NCBI RefSeq assembly: GCF_022695595.1
Contig: NZ_CP074380.1
Location: forward strand, 6,848,501-6,912,500
Length of the DNA: 64,000 nucleotides
DNA from: Streptomyces sp. MST-110588
Lineage (GTDB): Bacteria > Actinomycetota > Actinomycetes > Streptomycetales > Streptomycetaceae
Reading direction: 5' to 3'
Position 1 is the stretch's first letter, and each line of letters begins with the position of its first letter. Both the position numbers and the translations under genes were made by a program. Below the pieces are notes generated by a model, which searched no databases, was not told the DNA's origin, and worked only from the letters and a program-made list of their open reading frames with translations. Below are positions 26,720-35,642 of the stretch, in pieces.

Positions 26720-27676
26720 ATGACCCCACCGCCACCTCCGCCCCCCTTGGGGCGCCCGCGCCGCAAGGACACCCTGGTGCTCACCCCGGCCCTCGACGAC
26801 AGCCGGCTGGTCTCCGCGGTGGACGCGCTCACGCACGGCCGGTGGGCCCACGTCCGTACCCTCCTCGCCGAGACCGGCCAGGACTGGGACCGCCGCGGCC
26901 ACCGGCTGGTGGTGCTCGCACAGGGCTCCACCAGCGCCGCCTGGGCCCGTGACTGGCGGCTCGCCGAACCCGACAGCGCCGACGCGGCGGCCCTCCTGGC
27001 CCTGTCCCACGTCCAGCTCGCCCTGCGCGGCAAGGAGAGCGAGGAGAGCGCCCAGGACGCCTGCCGGGTGGCCGCCCGGATGGCACCCGCCGACCCCACC
27101 CCCTGGCTGGGCATGCTGCTCCTGGCCCGCCGCAGGGGCACCGCCGACCAGCGTGAGCACGCCTTCGACCAGGTACGGGCCCGTCACCCCGACCACCACC
27201 ACGCCCACCACCTGATGGCCGCCTGCCTGGCCGAACACCGGCCGGGCGACACCGGCGACCCGCTGCACCAGGTGTACGACTTCGCCGCCTGGGCCGCCGA
27301 ACAGGCGCCCGCCGACTCGCCGCTGGCCATCCTGCCGGTGGTCGCGCACGCCGAGCGCTACCGCGCGCTGGCCGCCGCCGGGCTCCAGCCGCCGGATCCG
27401 GCCGCCTCGGGGCACTGGACCACCCGCCGTGCCCGCCAGGTCATGAAGGCCGCCTTCGACTGGTGGCTGGAATGGGAGGGCGAGGACCACCCGCGCGCCA
27501 AGGTCGACCTCAACTTCCTGGCGCACGCCAAGTTCCACGAGGGGAGGATGGCGGAGGCGGCGGCGCTCTTCGAACGCATCGGCCCGTACGCCACGGCGGC
27601 GCCGTGGTCCTACCCGGACCGCGACCCGCGCAAGGCGTTCCGGGCGGCGCGCGACCTGGCGCTGCGCTCCGCGTGA
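26720..27676 (+). CDS. Hypothetical helical-repeat (TPR-like) protein
   Basis: The product has 318 residues with ATG at 26720. A proline-rich start (MTPPPPPPPLGRP) precedes an all-helical protein with regularly spaced Ala/Leu and Trp, such as ADAAALLALSHVQLALRGK, DPTPWLGMLLLARRRG and DLNFLAHAKFHEGRMAEAAALFERIGPYA. The last segment resembles a TPR motif. There is no signal peptide or catalytic motif. It recalls conserved Streptomyces proteins of unknown function. A perfect palindrome sits in its promoter region, suggesting dedicated control. Confidence 0.7.
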   Translation: MTPPPPPPPLGRPRRKDTLVLTPALDDSRLVSAVDALTHGRWAHVRTLLAETGQDWDRRGHRLVVLAQGSTSAAWARDWRLAEPDSADAAALLALSHVQLALRGKESEESAQDACRVAARMAPADPTPWLGMLLLARRRGTADQREHAFDQVRARHPDHHHAHHLMAACLAEHRPGDTGDPLHQVYDFAAWAAEQAPADSPLAILPVVAHAERYRALAAAGLQPPDPAASGHWTTRRARQVMKAAFDWWLEWEGEDHPRAKVDLNFLAHAKFHEGRMAEAAALFERIGPYATAAPWSYPDRDPRKAFRAARDLALRSA

Positions 27677-27848
27677 ACCGCCCCGGCCCGTGATCCGTAC
27701 CTCTGCCCCGGGCCCCCGCGCACCCCGGTCCCCGCCCCTCGCACCCCACACGCCATACCCCGCACCCCCGTACTCCGCACCCACCCCTCGCACTTCGTAC
27801 CTCACCGGTCCCACCCGACGCTTTTGCATCCAGGGAAAGGAGCCCGCC

Positions 27849-29576
27849 ATGCCGACGGGCAGTACGAGCAGCAGAAACCGGCCGAACGGGCCGGACAGAC
27901 CGAAGGGCGCAGCAGCCGGCGGCCCGGGAACGGCCGGCGCCGCGGGCGGCATCAGTACGTTCAAGGGCCAGGAACGCGCCCTGCGCGCCGACCGCATCGG
28001 CACCCCCGGCCTGCTGCTGTCCGTACTGGCCGCCAGCGCGCCCCTGATGGTCGTCGCCGGCGTCATGGCCACCACGTACCAGGTCATGGGCATCGTCGGA
28101 CAGCCGCTGCTCTTCGTCATCCTCGGTGTCGTCATGGCGCTGTTCAGCGTCGGGTACGCCGAGATGAGCCGGCACGTCCACAACGCCGGCGCGTTCTACG
28201 CCTACATCGCCCGCGGCCTGGGCGGCACGGCCGGGGCGGGTGCCTCGTTCGTGGCCCTGGCCGCCTACAACGCCCTCCAGGTCGGCATCTACGGGATCTT
28301 CGGCTTCGAGGTCGCCGGGCTGCTCGACCGGCACTTCCACCTGTCGGTCGCCTGGTGGGTGCCGGCCCTGCTCGCCGTCGTGGTCACCGGCACCCTCGGC
28401 GCCCTGAAGATCGACCTCAACGCCAAGGTGCTGGGTGTCCTCCTGGTCATCGAGGTGGCCCTGATCCTCGTCTTCGACATCGCCTTCGCCGCCGACCCCG
28501 GACCGCAGGGCCTGTCCGTGCGCGCCTTCGACCCCGCCACCCTCGGCGGCGCCGGCCTGGGCACCGCCCTGTGCTTCGCCGTCGCCGCCTTCGTCGGCTT
28601 CGAACAGGCCCCGGTCTACGCGGAGGAGACCAGCCGCCCGCAGACGGTCGTGGCCCGGGTGATGTTCCTGGCCGTCGGCTTCGTCGCCGTCTTCTTCGCC
28701 CTCAGCTCCTGGCTGATCGGCGTGGCCACCGGCCCGGACCACGTCGTGGCCGCCGCCGGGAAGGAAGGCCCCGGCCTGATCTTCTCGCTGACCGGGCCGC
28801 GCCTGGGCGCCGCCTTCACCGACGTGCTGCACGTCTTCTTCGTGACCGGCATCTTCGCCTCGATGCTCAGCTTCCACAACGTCGTGGCCCGCTACGTCTT
28901 CGCCATGGGCCGCGAGGGACTGCTGCCCGCCGCCCTGGGCCGTACCTCCAGGACCAGCGGCGCGCCGGCGCTGGGCTCCCTGCTCCAGACCGTGATCGCG
29001 CTGCTCGTCGTCGGCGGCTTCGCGCTCACCGACCACGGGCCGGCCGGCGACCCCACCACCCCCGTACTGAAGCTGTTCACCTGGGCCGGGAACGTGGGCG
29101 CGCTCGGCGTGATCGTCCTGATGACCACCGCGTCCGTCGCCGTCATCGCCTTCTTCGTGCGCCGTGGCGCGGGCCGCGCCCAGGGCTGGCGGCTGACCGC
29201 CTCGGCGCTCGCGGCGCTGTCCCTGCTGGCCGTACTCCTCTACGCCGTCAAGGACTTCGGTGTGCTGGTCGGCGCCGAGGAGGGGTCCGCGCTGCGGTGG
29301 GTGCTGCCCGCGCTCATCGGCGGTGCCGCACTGGCCGGACTGGTGTACGGACGCGTGCTGCGGGCCACCCGGCCGCAGGTCCACGCCCGCATCGGCCTGG
29401 GCAACGAGGCGTTCCAACTGGAGAAGGCCGCCAGCGCCGCGCCGCCGGCCGCGCCCCGGCACGGAGCGCCGCGCCATGCCGCCACGCGGCACACCACCAC
29501 ACCGGTCCGCCCCTCCGCGCAGCCCCCGAACCCTCCGCACACTCCGCACACGCCGCACAAGGAGAATCGACGATGA
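27849..29576 (+). CDS. APC family permease, probably for amines or amino acids
   Basis: The protein has 575 residues with ATG at 27849; GGAAAGGAG lies upstream. A 40-residue polar N-terminus is followed by about twelve membrane helices starting LLLSVLAASAPLMVVAGVMATTYQVMG. The APC signature GFEQAPVYAEETSRPQTVVARVMF is near the middle. A long His/Pro/Thr-rich C-terminal tail (about 530-575) is unusual. Its stop overlaps the start of the copper amine oxidase gene (ATGA), so uptake of a primary amine for that oxidase is the simplest reading. The 170 bp upstream are strongly C-rich and hold nothing recognisable. Confidence 0.9.
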   Translation: MPTGSTSSRNRPNGPDRPKGAAAGGPGTAGAAGGISTFKGQERALRADRIGTPGLLLSVLAASAPLMVVAGVMATTYQVMGIVGQPLLFVILGVVMALFSVGYAEMSRHVHNAGAFYAYIARGLGGTAGAGASFVALAAYNALQVGIYGIFGFEVAGLLDRHFHLSVAWWVPALLAVVVTGTLGALKIDLNAKVLGVLLVIEVALILVFDIAFAADPGPQGLSVRAFDPATLGGAGLGTALCFAVAAFVGFEQAPVYAEETSRPQTVVARVMFLAVGFVAVFFALSSWLIGVATGPDHVVAAAGKEGPGLIFSLTGPRLGAAFTDVLHVFFVTGIFASMLSFHNVVARYVFAMGREGLLPAALGRTSRTSGAPALGSLLQTVIALLVVGGFALTDHGPAGDPTTPVLKLFTWAGNVGALGVIVLMTTASVAVIAFFVRRGAGRAQGWRLTASALAALSLLAVLLYAVKDFGVLVGAEEGSALRWVLPALIGGAALAGLVYGRVLRATRPQVHARIGLGNEAFQLEKAASAAPPAAPRHGAPRHAATRHTTTPVRPSAQPPNPPHTPHTPHKENRR

Positions 29577-31579
29577 CCCCGCTGCCCCTGGACCCGTCGC
29601 CCGCCGAGAAGACCGGTACCCCGCGGCCCCTCGACGCGCCGTCCACCCCGACGGCCGTTGCCCCGCACCCCCTGGACCCGCTCTCCGCCGAGGAGATCAC
29701 CACCGCCCGCGCCGTTCTCGACCAGGCCGGTGAACTGAGAGAGACCACACGCTTCCCCCAGGTGCTCCTGGACGAGCCGGACCGGCACACCGTCACCGCC
29801 CACCGGCCCGGCGAACCGGTCACGCGCCGGCTGCGGGTGACCCTCCTGGACACCGCGACCGGCACCGCCCGCGAAGCCCTCGTCGACGTCACCGCGCGCA
29901 CCCTGGTCTCCTGCCGGGAGCTGGACCCCGTGGCCGACGGCCAGCCGCCGATCCTCTTCGAGGAGTACGAGCGCTGCGAGGCGATCGTCAAGGCCGACCC
30001 CGGCTGGCGCAAGGCCATGGCCGCACGCGGCATCACCGACACCGGACTCGCCGTCTGCGCACCCCTGGCCGCCGGGAACTTCGGCCGGCCGCAGGAGAGA
30101 GGGCGGCGCATGCTGCGCTCGCTGACCTTCCTGTGCTGCGACCCCACCGACAACCCCTTCGCCCACCCGGTGGGCGGCCTGGTCGCCGACGTCGACCTCA
30201 CCGAAGGCCGGGTCGTCCGCCTCCTGGACACCGGCGCCGTCCCCGTACCCGCCGAATGCGGACGCTACGAGGCCGCGTACCACCAACCTGCCCGTACGGA
30301 CCTGAAACCCCTGGAGATCACCCAGCCTCAAGGCCCCTCCTTCCACTTCGACGGCCCCGTCCTGAACTGGCAGAACTGGCAACTGCGGGTGGACTTCAAC
30401 GGCCGCGAGGGACTGGTGCTCCACCAGATCGCACACCGCGACGGGGACCGCCTGCGGCCGGTGCTGCACCGCGCCTCGCTCGCCGAGATGGCGGTCCCGT
30501 ACGGCGAACCCGACCCCACCCGCAACTGGGTCTGCTACCTGGACGCCGGCGAGTACGGGCTCGGCCGCAACGCCAACGCGCTGCGCCTGGGCTGCGACTG
30601 CCTCGGCGAGATCCACTACCTCGACGCCGTCGTCTGCGACGACCACGGCCGGCCCACGACTTTGCCCAACGCCGTCTGCATCCACGAGGAGGACCACGGC
30701 CTGCTGTGGAAGCACAGCAACATGTTCGACGGTTTCGCCGCCGAGAGCCGCCGCTCCCGCCGCCTGGTGATCTCCTTCATCGCCACCCTGGGCAACTACG
30801 ACTACGGCTTCTACTGGTACCTCTACCAGGACGGCACGATCGAGTTCGAGGTCAAGTCCACCGGACTGGTACAGACCGCGGCCACCGCACCGGGCACCCG
30901 CACCCCGTACGCCACCGAGATCGCCCCCGGCCTCCAGGCCCCCTTCCACCAGCACCTCTTCTGCGCCCGGCTGGACCCGGCGGTCGACGGCCACGCCAAC
31001 ACCGTCGAGGAACTCGACGTCCTGCCCCTGGAGACGGGACCGGAGAACCCGCACGGCAACGCCTTCACCGTCCGCGCCACCGCGATCACCGACTCCGCCC
31101 AGGCGGGCCGGACCGCCGACCCGGCCACCGGCCGCCGCTGGCGGATCACCAACCCCGCCTCCCTGAACCGGATGGGACAGCCGGTCTCCTACACCCTCAC
31201 CCCGCAGCCCGGCCCCACCCTGCTGGCCCGGCCCGGCTCACCGGTCGCCGCCCGCGTCGCCTACGCCACCAAACACCTGTGGGTCACCCGCGGCCGGCCC
31301 GAGCGCCGCTACCCGGACGGCGACCACCCCAACCAGCACCCGGGCGGCGCGGGCGTACTCCAGTGGTCCGAACCCGGCGAGTCGCTGGAGAACACCGGGC
31401 TGACCCTCTGGCACATCTTCGGCCCCACCCACCTGCCCCGCCTGGAGGACTGGCCCGTCATGCCGGTGGACCGCTGCGGCTTCACCCTCAAGCCGACCGG
31501 CTTCTTCGACCGCAACCCGGCCCTGGACCTGCCCGGGGAAACCCCCGCCGGGCACTGCGGGCCGACGGCGCGGGAGTGA
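29573..31579 (+). CDS. Primary-amine oxidase (copper amine oxidase, TPQ cofactor)
   Basis: The product has 668 residues; ATG at 29573 is coupled to the permease stop. The topaquinone precursor is Tyr409 in the consensus T-x-x-N-Y-D (ATLGNYDYG). The catalytic base is Asp324 in YLDAGEYGLG. Copper ligands are His459 and His461 in HQHLF, with the third in THLPRLEDWPVMP near the end. The N2/N3 domains occupy about 45-250. It oxidises primary amines such as tyramine or phenethylamine to aldehydes with release of ammonia and peroxide. There is no signal peptide, as for Arthrobacter-type cytosolic enzymes. The first 40 residues are an unusual Pro/Thr/Leu repeat (PLDPSPAEKTG, PLDPLSAEE). Confidence 0.95.
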   Translation: MTPLPLDPSPAEKTGTPRPLDAPSTPTAVAPHPLDPLSAEEITTARAVLDQAGELRETTRFPQVLLDEPDRHTVTAHRPGEPVTRRLRVTLLDTATGTAREALVDVTARTLVSCRELDPVADGQPPILFEEYERCEAIVKADPGWRKAMAARGITDTGLAVCAPLAAGNFGRPQERGRRMLRSLTFLCCDPTDNPFAHPVGGLVADVDLTEGRVVRLLDTGAVPVPAECGRYEAAYHQPARTDLKPLEITQPQGPSFHFDGPVLNWQNWQLRVDFNGREGLVLHQIAHRDGDRLRPVLHRASLAEMAVPYGEPDPTRNWVCYLDAGEYGLGRNANALRLGCDCLGEIHYLDAVVCDDHGRPTTLPNAVCIHEEDHGLLWKHSNMFDGFAAESRRSRRLVISFIATLGNYDYGFYWYLYQDGTIEFEVKSTGLVQTAATAPGTRTPYATEIAPGLQAPFHQHLFCARLDPAVDGHANTVEELDVLPLETGPENPHGNAFTVRATAITDSAQAGRTADPATGRRWRITNPASLNRMGQPVSYTLTPQPGPTLLARPGSPVAARVAYATKHLWVTRGRPERRYPDGDHPNQHPGGAGVLQWSEPGESLENTGLTLWHIFGPTHLPRLEDWPVMPVDRCGFTLKPTGFFDRNPALDLPGETPAGHCGPTARE

Positions 31580-31614
31580 CCTGCTGAACCCCAAGCCCCT
31601 CGGCTGACCGACCG

Positions 31615-31884
31615 CTATCGGCCTTGGGAGCGATTGAGGTCGGGGCGTACGCGCCTGGCGGGTCGGCTGATGGTTGATCGGTAGGCGGCTTGCGGGGTGA
31701 GCGCCAGTTCGGTGCTGGGCTCACGGCGGGTCGCCCACCGGGCGGAGCGGTCCACTCCGTACAGCTCGGCCGGCGCCCCGCCCCGACGCCGGCGCAGCGC
31801 CGATTCGCGAGCTGCCTGCCACTTGGCAGCGAGCTCTTCGCGCAACTCGCCGAAGGGCGCGCGGGAGATGCCCGACAGGGCAGG
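31615..31884 (-). pseudogene. Remnant of an IS5-type transposase N-terminal region
   Basis: The reading PALSGISRAPFGELREELAA, then WQAARESALRRRRGG, then a jump to AELYGVDRSARW resembles the start and the YGVDRST helix-turn-helix of Streptomyces IS5-family transposases with the middle deleted. No catalytic DDE region and no inverted repeats are visible. It is a decayed insertion-sequence fragment between the amine oxidase and the SnoaL-like gene. The assignment rests on short motifs only. Confidence 0.45.
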
Positions 31885-31951
31885 ATGGGAACAGGCCGCA
31901 CGGGCCCGGGCTTGTCTCACAACTCGCCCAGCCCGTGCGGCCCTTCTCAGG

Positions 31952-32371
31952 TCACCGGACGGACACTTCCGTGTTCTGGCAGGCAACCAGACGCCATAGC
32001 CCGTCCTCCTTGGCCATGACGTAGAGCGGGGTACCCGGGTTCCCGATCGGCTGTCCTTCCAGCGTCCAGTACTGCGCGTGAGCCTTGACCGCAGCGACAT
32101 CGGGGCGGATGAACAGCACGTCCACCACCTCGTACGTGGCCGTCGAGTCCTTCATGGCACCCGGCAGCACCTGGTGGGTGAAGGCCGATATCTCATCGCG
32201 GCCGGTGAGGCGCTTGCCGTGGCCCGTCGTCCAGATCGCATCGGCCCGGAACAGGCCGACGAACTCCTCGGGGAGCTCGTTCTGCTGGGAGTGCTCAAGC
32301 GCGGCGATCACCTGCTTGATCGCTTCCGTCTCGGCTTCCTGTGTCTGCTGATCAATGACTGTCGTCTCCAT
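31952..32371 (-). CDS. SgcJ/EcaC family (SnoaL/NTF2-like) protein
   Basis: The protein has 139 residues; ATG at 32371 (METTVIDQQ) is favoured over an upstream ATG four codons away. The NTF2-like cone fold is indicated by AIKQVIAALEHSQQNELPEEFVGLFRADAIWTTGHGKRLTGRDEISAF and the C-terminal LYVMAKEDGLWRLVACQNTEV, the wording of the SgcJ/EcaC family. Members occur in enediyne and other biosynthetic clusters and elsewhere as orphan ketosteroid-isomerase-like proteins. It is transcribed divergently from the nucleotidyltransferase gene. Confidence 0.88.
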   Translation of the reverse strand: METTVIDQQTQEAETEAIKQVIAALEHSQQNELPEEFVGLFRADAIWTTGHGKRLTGRDEISAFTHQVLPGAMKDSTATYEVVDVLFIRPDVAAVKAHAQYWTLEGQPIGNPGTPLYVMAKEDGLWRLVACQNTEVSVR

Positions 32372-32569
32372 GCCGATCATCATGGAACCTCAACTGGACT
32401 CGAGGTCAAGCCCGAACTCGGATCAATCGATCCCCAGCCCTTAAGGTGCACGTATGCGTTGATCCCCTGGGCGACGGCCCGGCGCCGCCGCGAACCGTGC
32501 GCGCGGCCCCACCGGCTGGGGCCGCCCGGTCGGCATACCCGCCATCACCCTCTCACCGGAGATCACGCA

Positions 32570-32938
32570 ATGACTGCTCAACCCGCTCTGACGTACGACA
32601 CGTTCATCGAACTCGCCACCGCCGATCCATCCGTCGTCGGCCTTGTCCTGAAGGGTTCCCGGGCCCACGACGGCATGCCCACCGAGCACTCCGACCACGA
32701 CCTCTACGTCGTCCTCGCCGGCGACGCGGCAACGGAGCTCACCCGGTTCCAGGGGCACCGGACCCCGGAACTCGACCTCGTCATCGTCTCCCTCGACCAG
32801 TTCCGCGCCGCCGGAATGCCGGGGTTCGAGCGGTATGCCCTCGCCCGTGTCGAGGCCGCCGCCCGGCAGGCCGGACACGGTGCGGTGCTGGACGCCTGGG
32901 GCGAGGACCTGAAGCTGATGCGACCGCGACAGGTGTAG
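32570..32938 (+). CDS. Nucleotidyltransferase-fold protein, short or truncated
   Basis: The product has 122 residues with ATG at 32570. The catalytic pattern of polymerase-beta-type nucleotidyltransferases is present: LKGSRAHDG (near 26) and SDHDLYVV (near 42) with the metal Asp pair, and ELDLVIV offering the third carboxylate. Related Streptomyces proteins are usually about 250 residues, with a helical C-terminal half; here the gene stops soon after the nucleotidyltransferase core. It may be a minimal version or a truncated gene. It has no operon partner. Confidence 0.65.
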   Translation: MTAQPALTYDTFIELATADPSVVGLVLKGSRAHDGMPTEHSDHDLYVVLAGDAATELTRFQGHRTPELDLVIVSLDQFRAAGMPGFERYALARVEAAARQAGHGAVLDAWGEDLKLMRPRQV

Positions 32939-32978
32939 GGCGACGGGAATGCCGCACCGGCGCGGGGCGGGCGGGGTC

Positions 32979-33062
32979 CCGGCGCTCAGGCCCGGTACAC
33001 AGCGGCCCGGTCCGGTTCCAGGCGTTCAGATCCGGTACAAGGCGCTCAGGCCCGGTACAAGG
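32979..33062. repeat. Tandem duplication of a gene's last codons
   Basis: Three to four degenerate copies of a 20-24 base unit (GGCGCTCAGGCCCGGTACAAG) lie directly downstream of, and include, the 3' end of the acyl-CoA ligase gene. On the minus strand each copy reads ALYRA or ALYRI followed by a stop. Confidence 0.7.
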
Positions 33063-34872
33063 CGTCCACCTCCACCGCGTACGCGGCCTCGATCGCCTTG
33101 CGTTTGAGCTTGAGCGAAGGGGTGAGCAGGCCCTGTTCCTCGCTGAAGCGATGGGCCAGTATCCGGAACGTACGGATCGACTCGGCCTGGGAGACCAGGG
33201 TGTTGGCGGCGACCACGGCCCGCCGGATCTCGGTCTCCAGGTCCGGGTCGCGCACCAGCTCGGCGGGCCGCAGCTCCGGTTTGCCGCGCATCTTCAGCCA
33301 GTGCGCGACCGCCTCGGGGTCCAGCGTCACCAGCGCCGCGATGTAGGGGCGGTCGTTGCCGACGACGATGCACCGGTCGACCAGCGGATGGGCCCGTACG
33401 CGTTCCTCCAGGGCCACCGGGGAGACCGTCTTGCCGCCCGAGGTGACCAGGATCTCCTTCTTGCGGCCGGTGATCGTCAGATAGCCGTCCGCGTCCAGTG
33501 CGCCGAGGTCACCGGTGGCCAGCCAGCCGTCGCGCAGGGCGTCACCGGTGGCCTTGGGGTCGTTGAGGTAGCCGTGGAAGACCTGGCCGCCGCGCAGCCA
33601 GACCTCGCCGTCCTCGGCGATGTGCACGGTCGTGCCGGGGACGGGGGTGCCCACCGTGCCGAAGCGGGTCCGTTCGGGCGGGTTGGCGGTGGCGGCGGCG
33701 GTCGATTCCGTCAGGCCGTACCCCTCGAAGATCCGCACGCCCGCGCCCGCGAAGAACAGGCCCATCCGGCGCTCCATGGCCGAGCCGCCCGACATGGCGT
33801 GCCGCATCCGCCCGCCCAGCGCCTCGCGGATCCTGCTGTAGACCAGCTTGTCGTAGAGCTGGTGCTGCACGCGCAGTGCGGCGCTGGGCCCGGCGGCGGT
33901 GCCGAACGCCTTGTGCTCCAGCGCCTCGGCGTAGCGCACCGCCACCTCCACCGCCTTGTCGAAGGGGCCCAGCCGCCCCTCCGCCTCGGCCGTGCGCCGG
34001 GCGGCGGCGAAGACCTTCTCGAAGACGTAGGGGACCGCGAGGATGAAGCTGGGGCGGAAGGAGAGCAGGTCCGGGAGGAGCGCGGAAGCGGCGAGGCTGG
34101 GCTGGTGGCCCAGTTTGACCCGGCCGCGTACGGCCGCGACCTGGACCATCCGGCCAAAAACATGCGCCAGTGGCAGGAAGAGAAGGGTGGAGGGCTCGTC
34201 AGCGGGGCGGGCGCGGAAGACGCTCTCGTAGCGCCGGACGACATTGTCGGCCTCGGCCATGAAGTTGGCGTGGGTCAGGACACAGCCCCTGGGCCGGCCG
34301 GTGGTGCCGGAGCTGTAGACGACCGTGGCGGGCGCGTCCGGGGTGACGGCCATACGGTGGCGGTGCACCATCTCGTCGTCCAGGTGGGCGCCGGCCGCGG
34401 ACAGTTCGCCGACCGGGTCGCGGTCGAGCTGCCACAGCCGGGCCAGCCGCGGCAGCCGGTCGATGACCGAGCCGACGGTCATCGCGTGGTCCTCGTGCTC
34501 GACCACGCACGCCGAGACCCCCGAGTCGTGCAGCATCCACAGCACCTGATCGGCCGAGGAGGTCGGATACAGCGGTACGGGCTGGGCGCCGACGGCCCAC
34601 AGCGCGAAGTCGAACAGGGTCCACTCGTACCGCGTACGGGACATGATCCCGACCCGGTCACCGAAGCGGATCCCCTGGGACAGCAGCCCCTTGGCGAGCG
34701 CGAGGACCTGGTCCCTGAAGCCCGCCGCCGTCACCTCCCGCCAGCGGCCGTCGGCGTCCTTGACGCCGAACGCGACCCGCCCGGGATCGGCCTGGGCGTT
34801 CTCGAAGACGGCGTCCGCCAGCCCGCCGACTCGCGGTGCCGTCGCCAGGGGCGGGACGGTGAACTCGCGCAA
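33046..34872 (-). CDS. Long-chain fatty-acid-CoA ligase (FadD15-like)
   Basis: The protein has 608 residues with ATG at 34872. ANL motifs are VYSSGTTGRPRGCVLTHAN (about 185-203), EGYGLTESTAAATANPP, WLATGDLGALDADGYLTITGRKKEILVTSGGK and a C-terminal KLKRKAIEAAY. The ligase linker and the VFGRMVQVAAV and PYVFEKVFAAARR segments are typical of the long-chain FACL (FadD15) branch. It activates long-chain fatty acids to acyl-CoA through an acyl-AMP. It is a single gene. The 280 bp to the divergent deaminase gene hold both promoters but no clear operator. Confidence 0.93.
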   Translation of the reverse strand: MREFTVPPLATAPRVGGLADAVFENAQADPGRVAFGVKDADGRWREVTAAGFRDQVLALAKGLLSQGIRFGDRVGIMSRTRYEWTLFDFALWAVGAQPVPLYPTSSADQVLWMLHDSGVSACVVEHEDHAMTVGSVIDRLPRLARLWQLDRDPVGELSAAGAHLDDEMVHRHRMAVTPDAPATVVYSSGTTGRPRGCVLTHANFMAEADNVVRRYESVFRARPADEPSTLLFLPLAHVFGRMVQVAAVRGRVKLGHQPSLAASALLPDLLSFRPSFILAVPYVFEKVFAAARRTAEAEGRLGPFDKAVEVAVRYAEALEHKAFGTAAGPSAALRVQHQLYDKLVYSRIREALGGRMRHAMSGGSAMERRMGLFFAGAGVRIFEGYGLTESTAAATANPPERTRFGTVGTPVPGTTVHIAEDGEVWLRGGQVFHGYLNDPKATGDALRDGWLATGDLGALDADGYLTITGRKKEILVTSGGKTVSPVALEERVRAHPLVDRCIVVGNDRPYIAALVTLDPEAVAHWLKMRGKPELRPAELVRDPDLETEIRRAVVAANTLVSQAESIRTFRILAHRFSEEQGLLTPSLKLKRKAIEAAYAVEVDALYRA

Positions 34873-35152
34873 TGGCCCAGCTCCTCGTGGTGCTTTTCAC
34901 AGGGCGGAGACCGTACCCCACGACGGCGGTGCGCGGGAGGGGCGTATCGCGGCGTGAACGGCCGGTCCGGACCTGGCCACCGGCAGAAAAGGGGGCAACC
35001 GCCGCAGAGCGCCGGAACGGGCCGGTCCGCCGGCCGTGGGATGATCACGGCATCGGTACGGAACCCGCACCGGATCTCCGCGACCGGACAGAACCGGGTA
35101 GAACCGGGGGACAAGAAGCCCCGAGAGAACCCGAGAGAAGGAGCGAGAGGCG

Positions 35153-35578
35153 ATGACCGGCACCGGCCCCGCCGCGGACACCGGCACCCGGCCCGTGGAC
35201 CACGCACTCGTGGCCGCCGCCACACACCTCGCCGAGACCGCCTGCCGGGGCGATCGGCACACCGTGGCCGCGGCGGCCCGCGCCCGGGACGGCCGCATCG
35301 TCACCGCCGTGAACGTCTACCACTTCACCGGCGGCCCGTGTGCGGAACTGGTGGTCATCGGCAACGCGGCGGCGCGGGGCGCCCACGAACTGGAGACGGT
35401 GGTCGCGGTGGGCGACCGCGGGCGCGGGGTGGTGCCTCCGTGCGGCCGGTGCCGGCAGGTCCTGCTCGACTACTTCCCGGACCTGACCGTCATCGTCGGT
35501 ACGGGCGGCAGGCTGCGTGCCGTACCGGTGGGTGAACTCCTCCCGGAAAGCTACGTCTGGGCGGATCACCAGGAATGA
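35153..35578 (+). CDS. Blasticidin-S deaminase-like cytidine deaminase
   Basis: The product has 141 residues with ATG at 35153 and GAAGGAG upstream. The zinc site is C63-A-E65 in TGGPCAELVV plus C97 and C100 in PPCGRCRQVLLDYFP. This is the same 34- and 3-residue spacing as the C54, E56, C88 and C91 of the known fungal blasticidin-S deaminase. The C-terminal PVGELLPESYVW also mirrors that enzyme. Cytidine deaminase superfamily members hydrolyse the C4 amino group; this branch deaminates cytosine-nucleoside antibiotics. It could give self-protection or environmental resistance, or act on another cytosine nucleoside. Confidence 0.85.
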   Translation: MTGTGPAADTGTRPVDHALVAAATHLAETACRGDRHTVAAAARARDGRIVTAVNVYHFTGGPCAELVVIGNAAARGAHELETVVAVGDRGRGVVPPCGRCRQVLLDYFPDLTVIVGTGGRLRAVPVGELLPESYVWADHQE

Positions 35579-35642
35579 CGGCGTCGCCCCGGTGTCGCCC
35601 GGCGCCGCCTGCCGGCACCCGCCGACGCCCTCGTGCGCGGTC

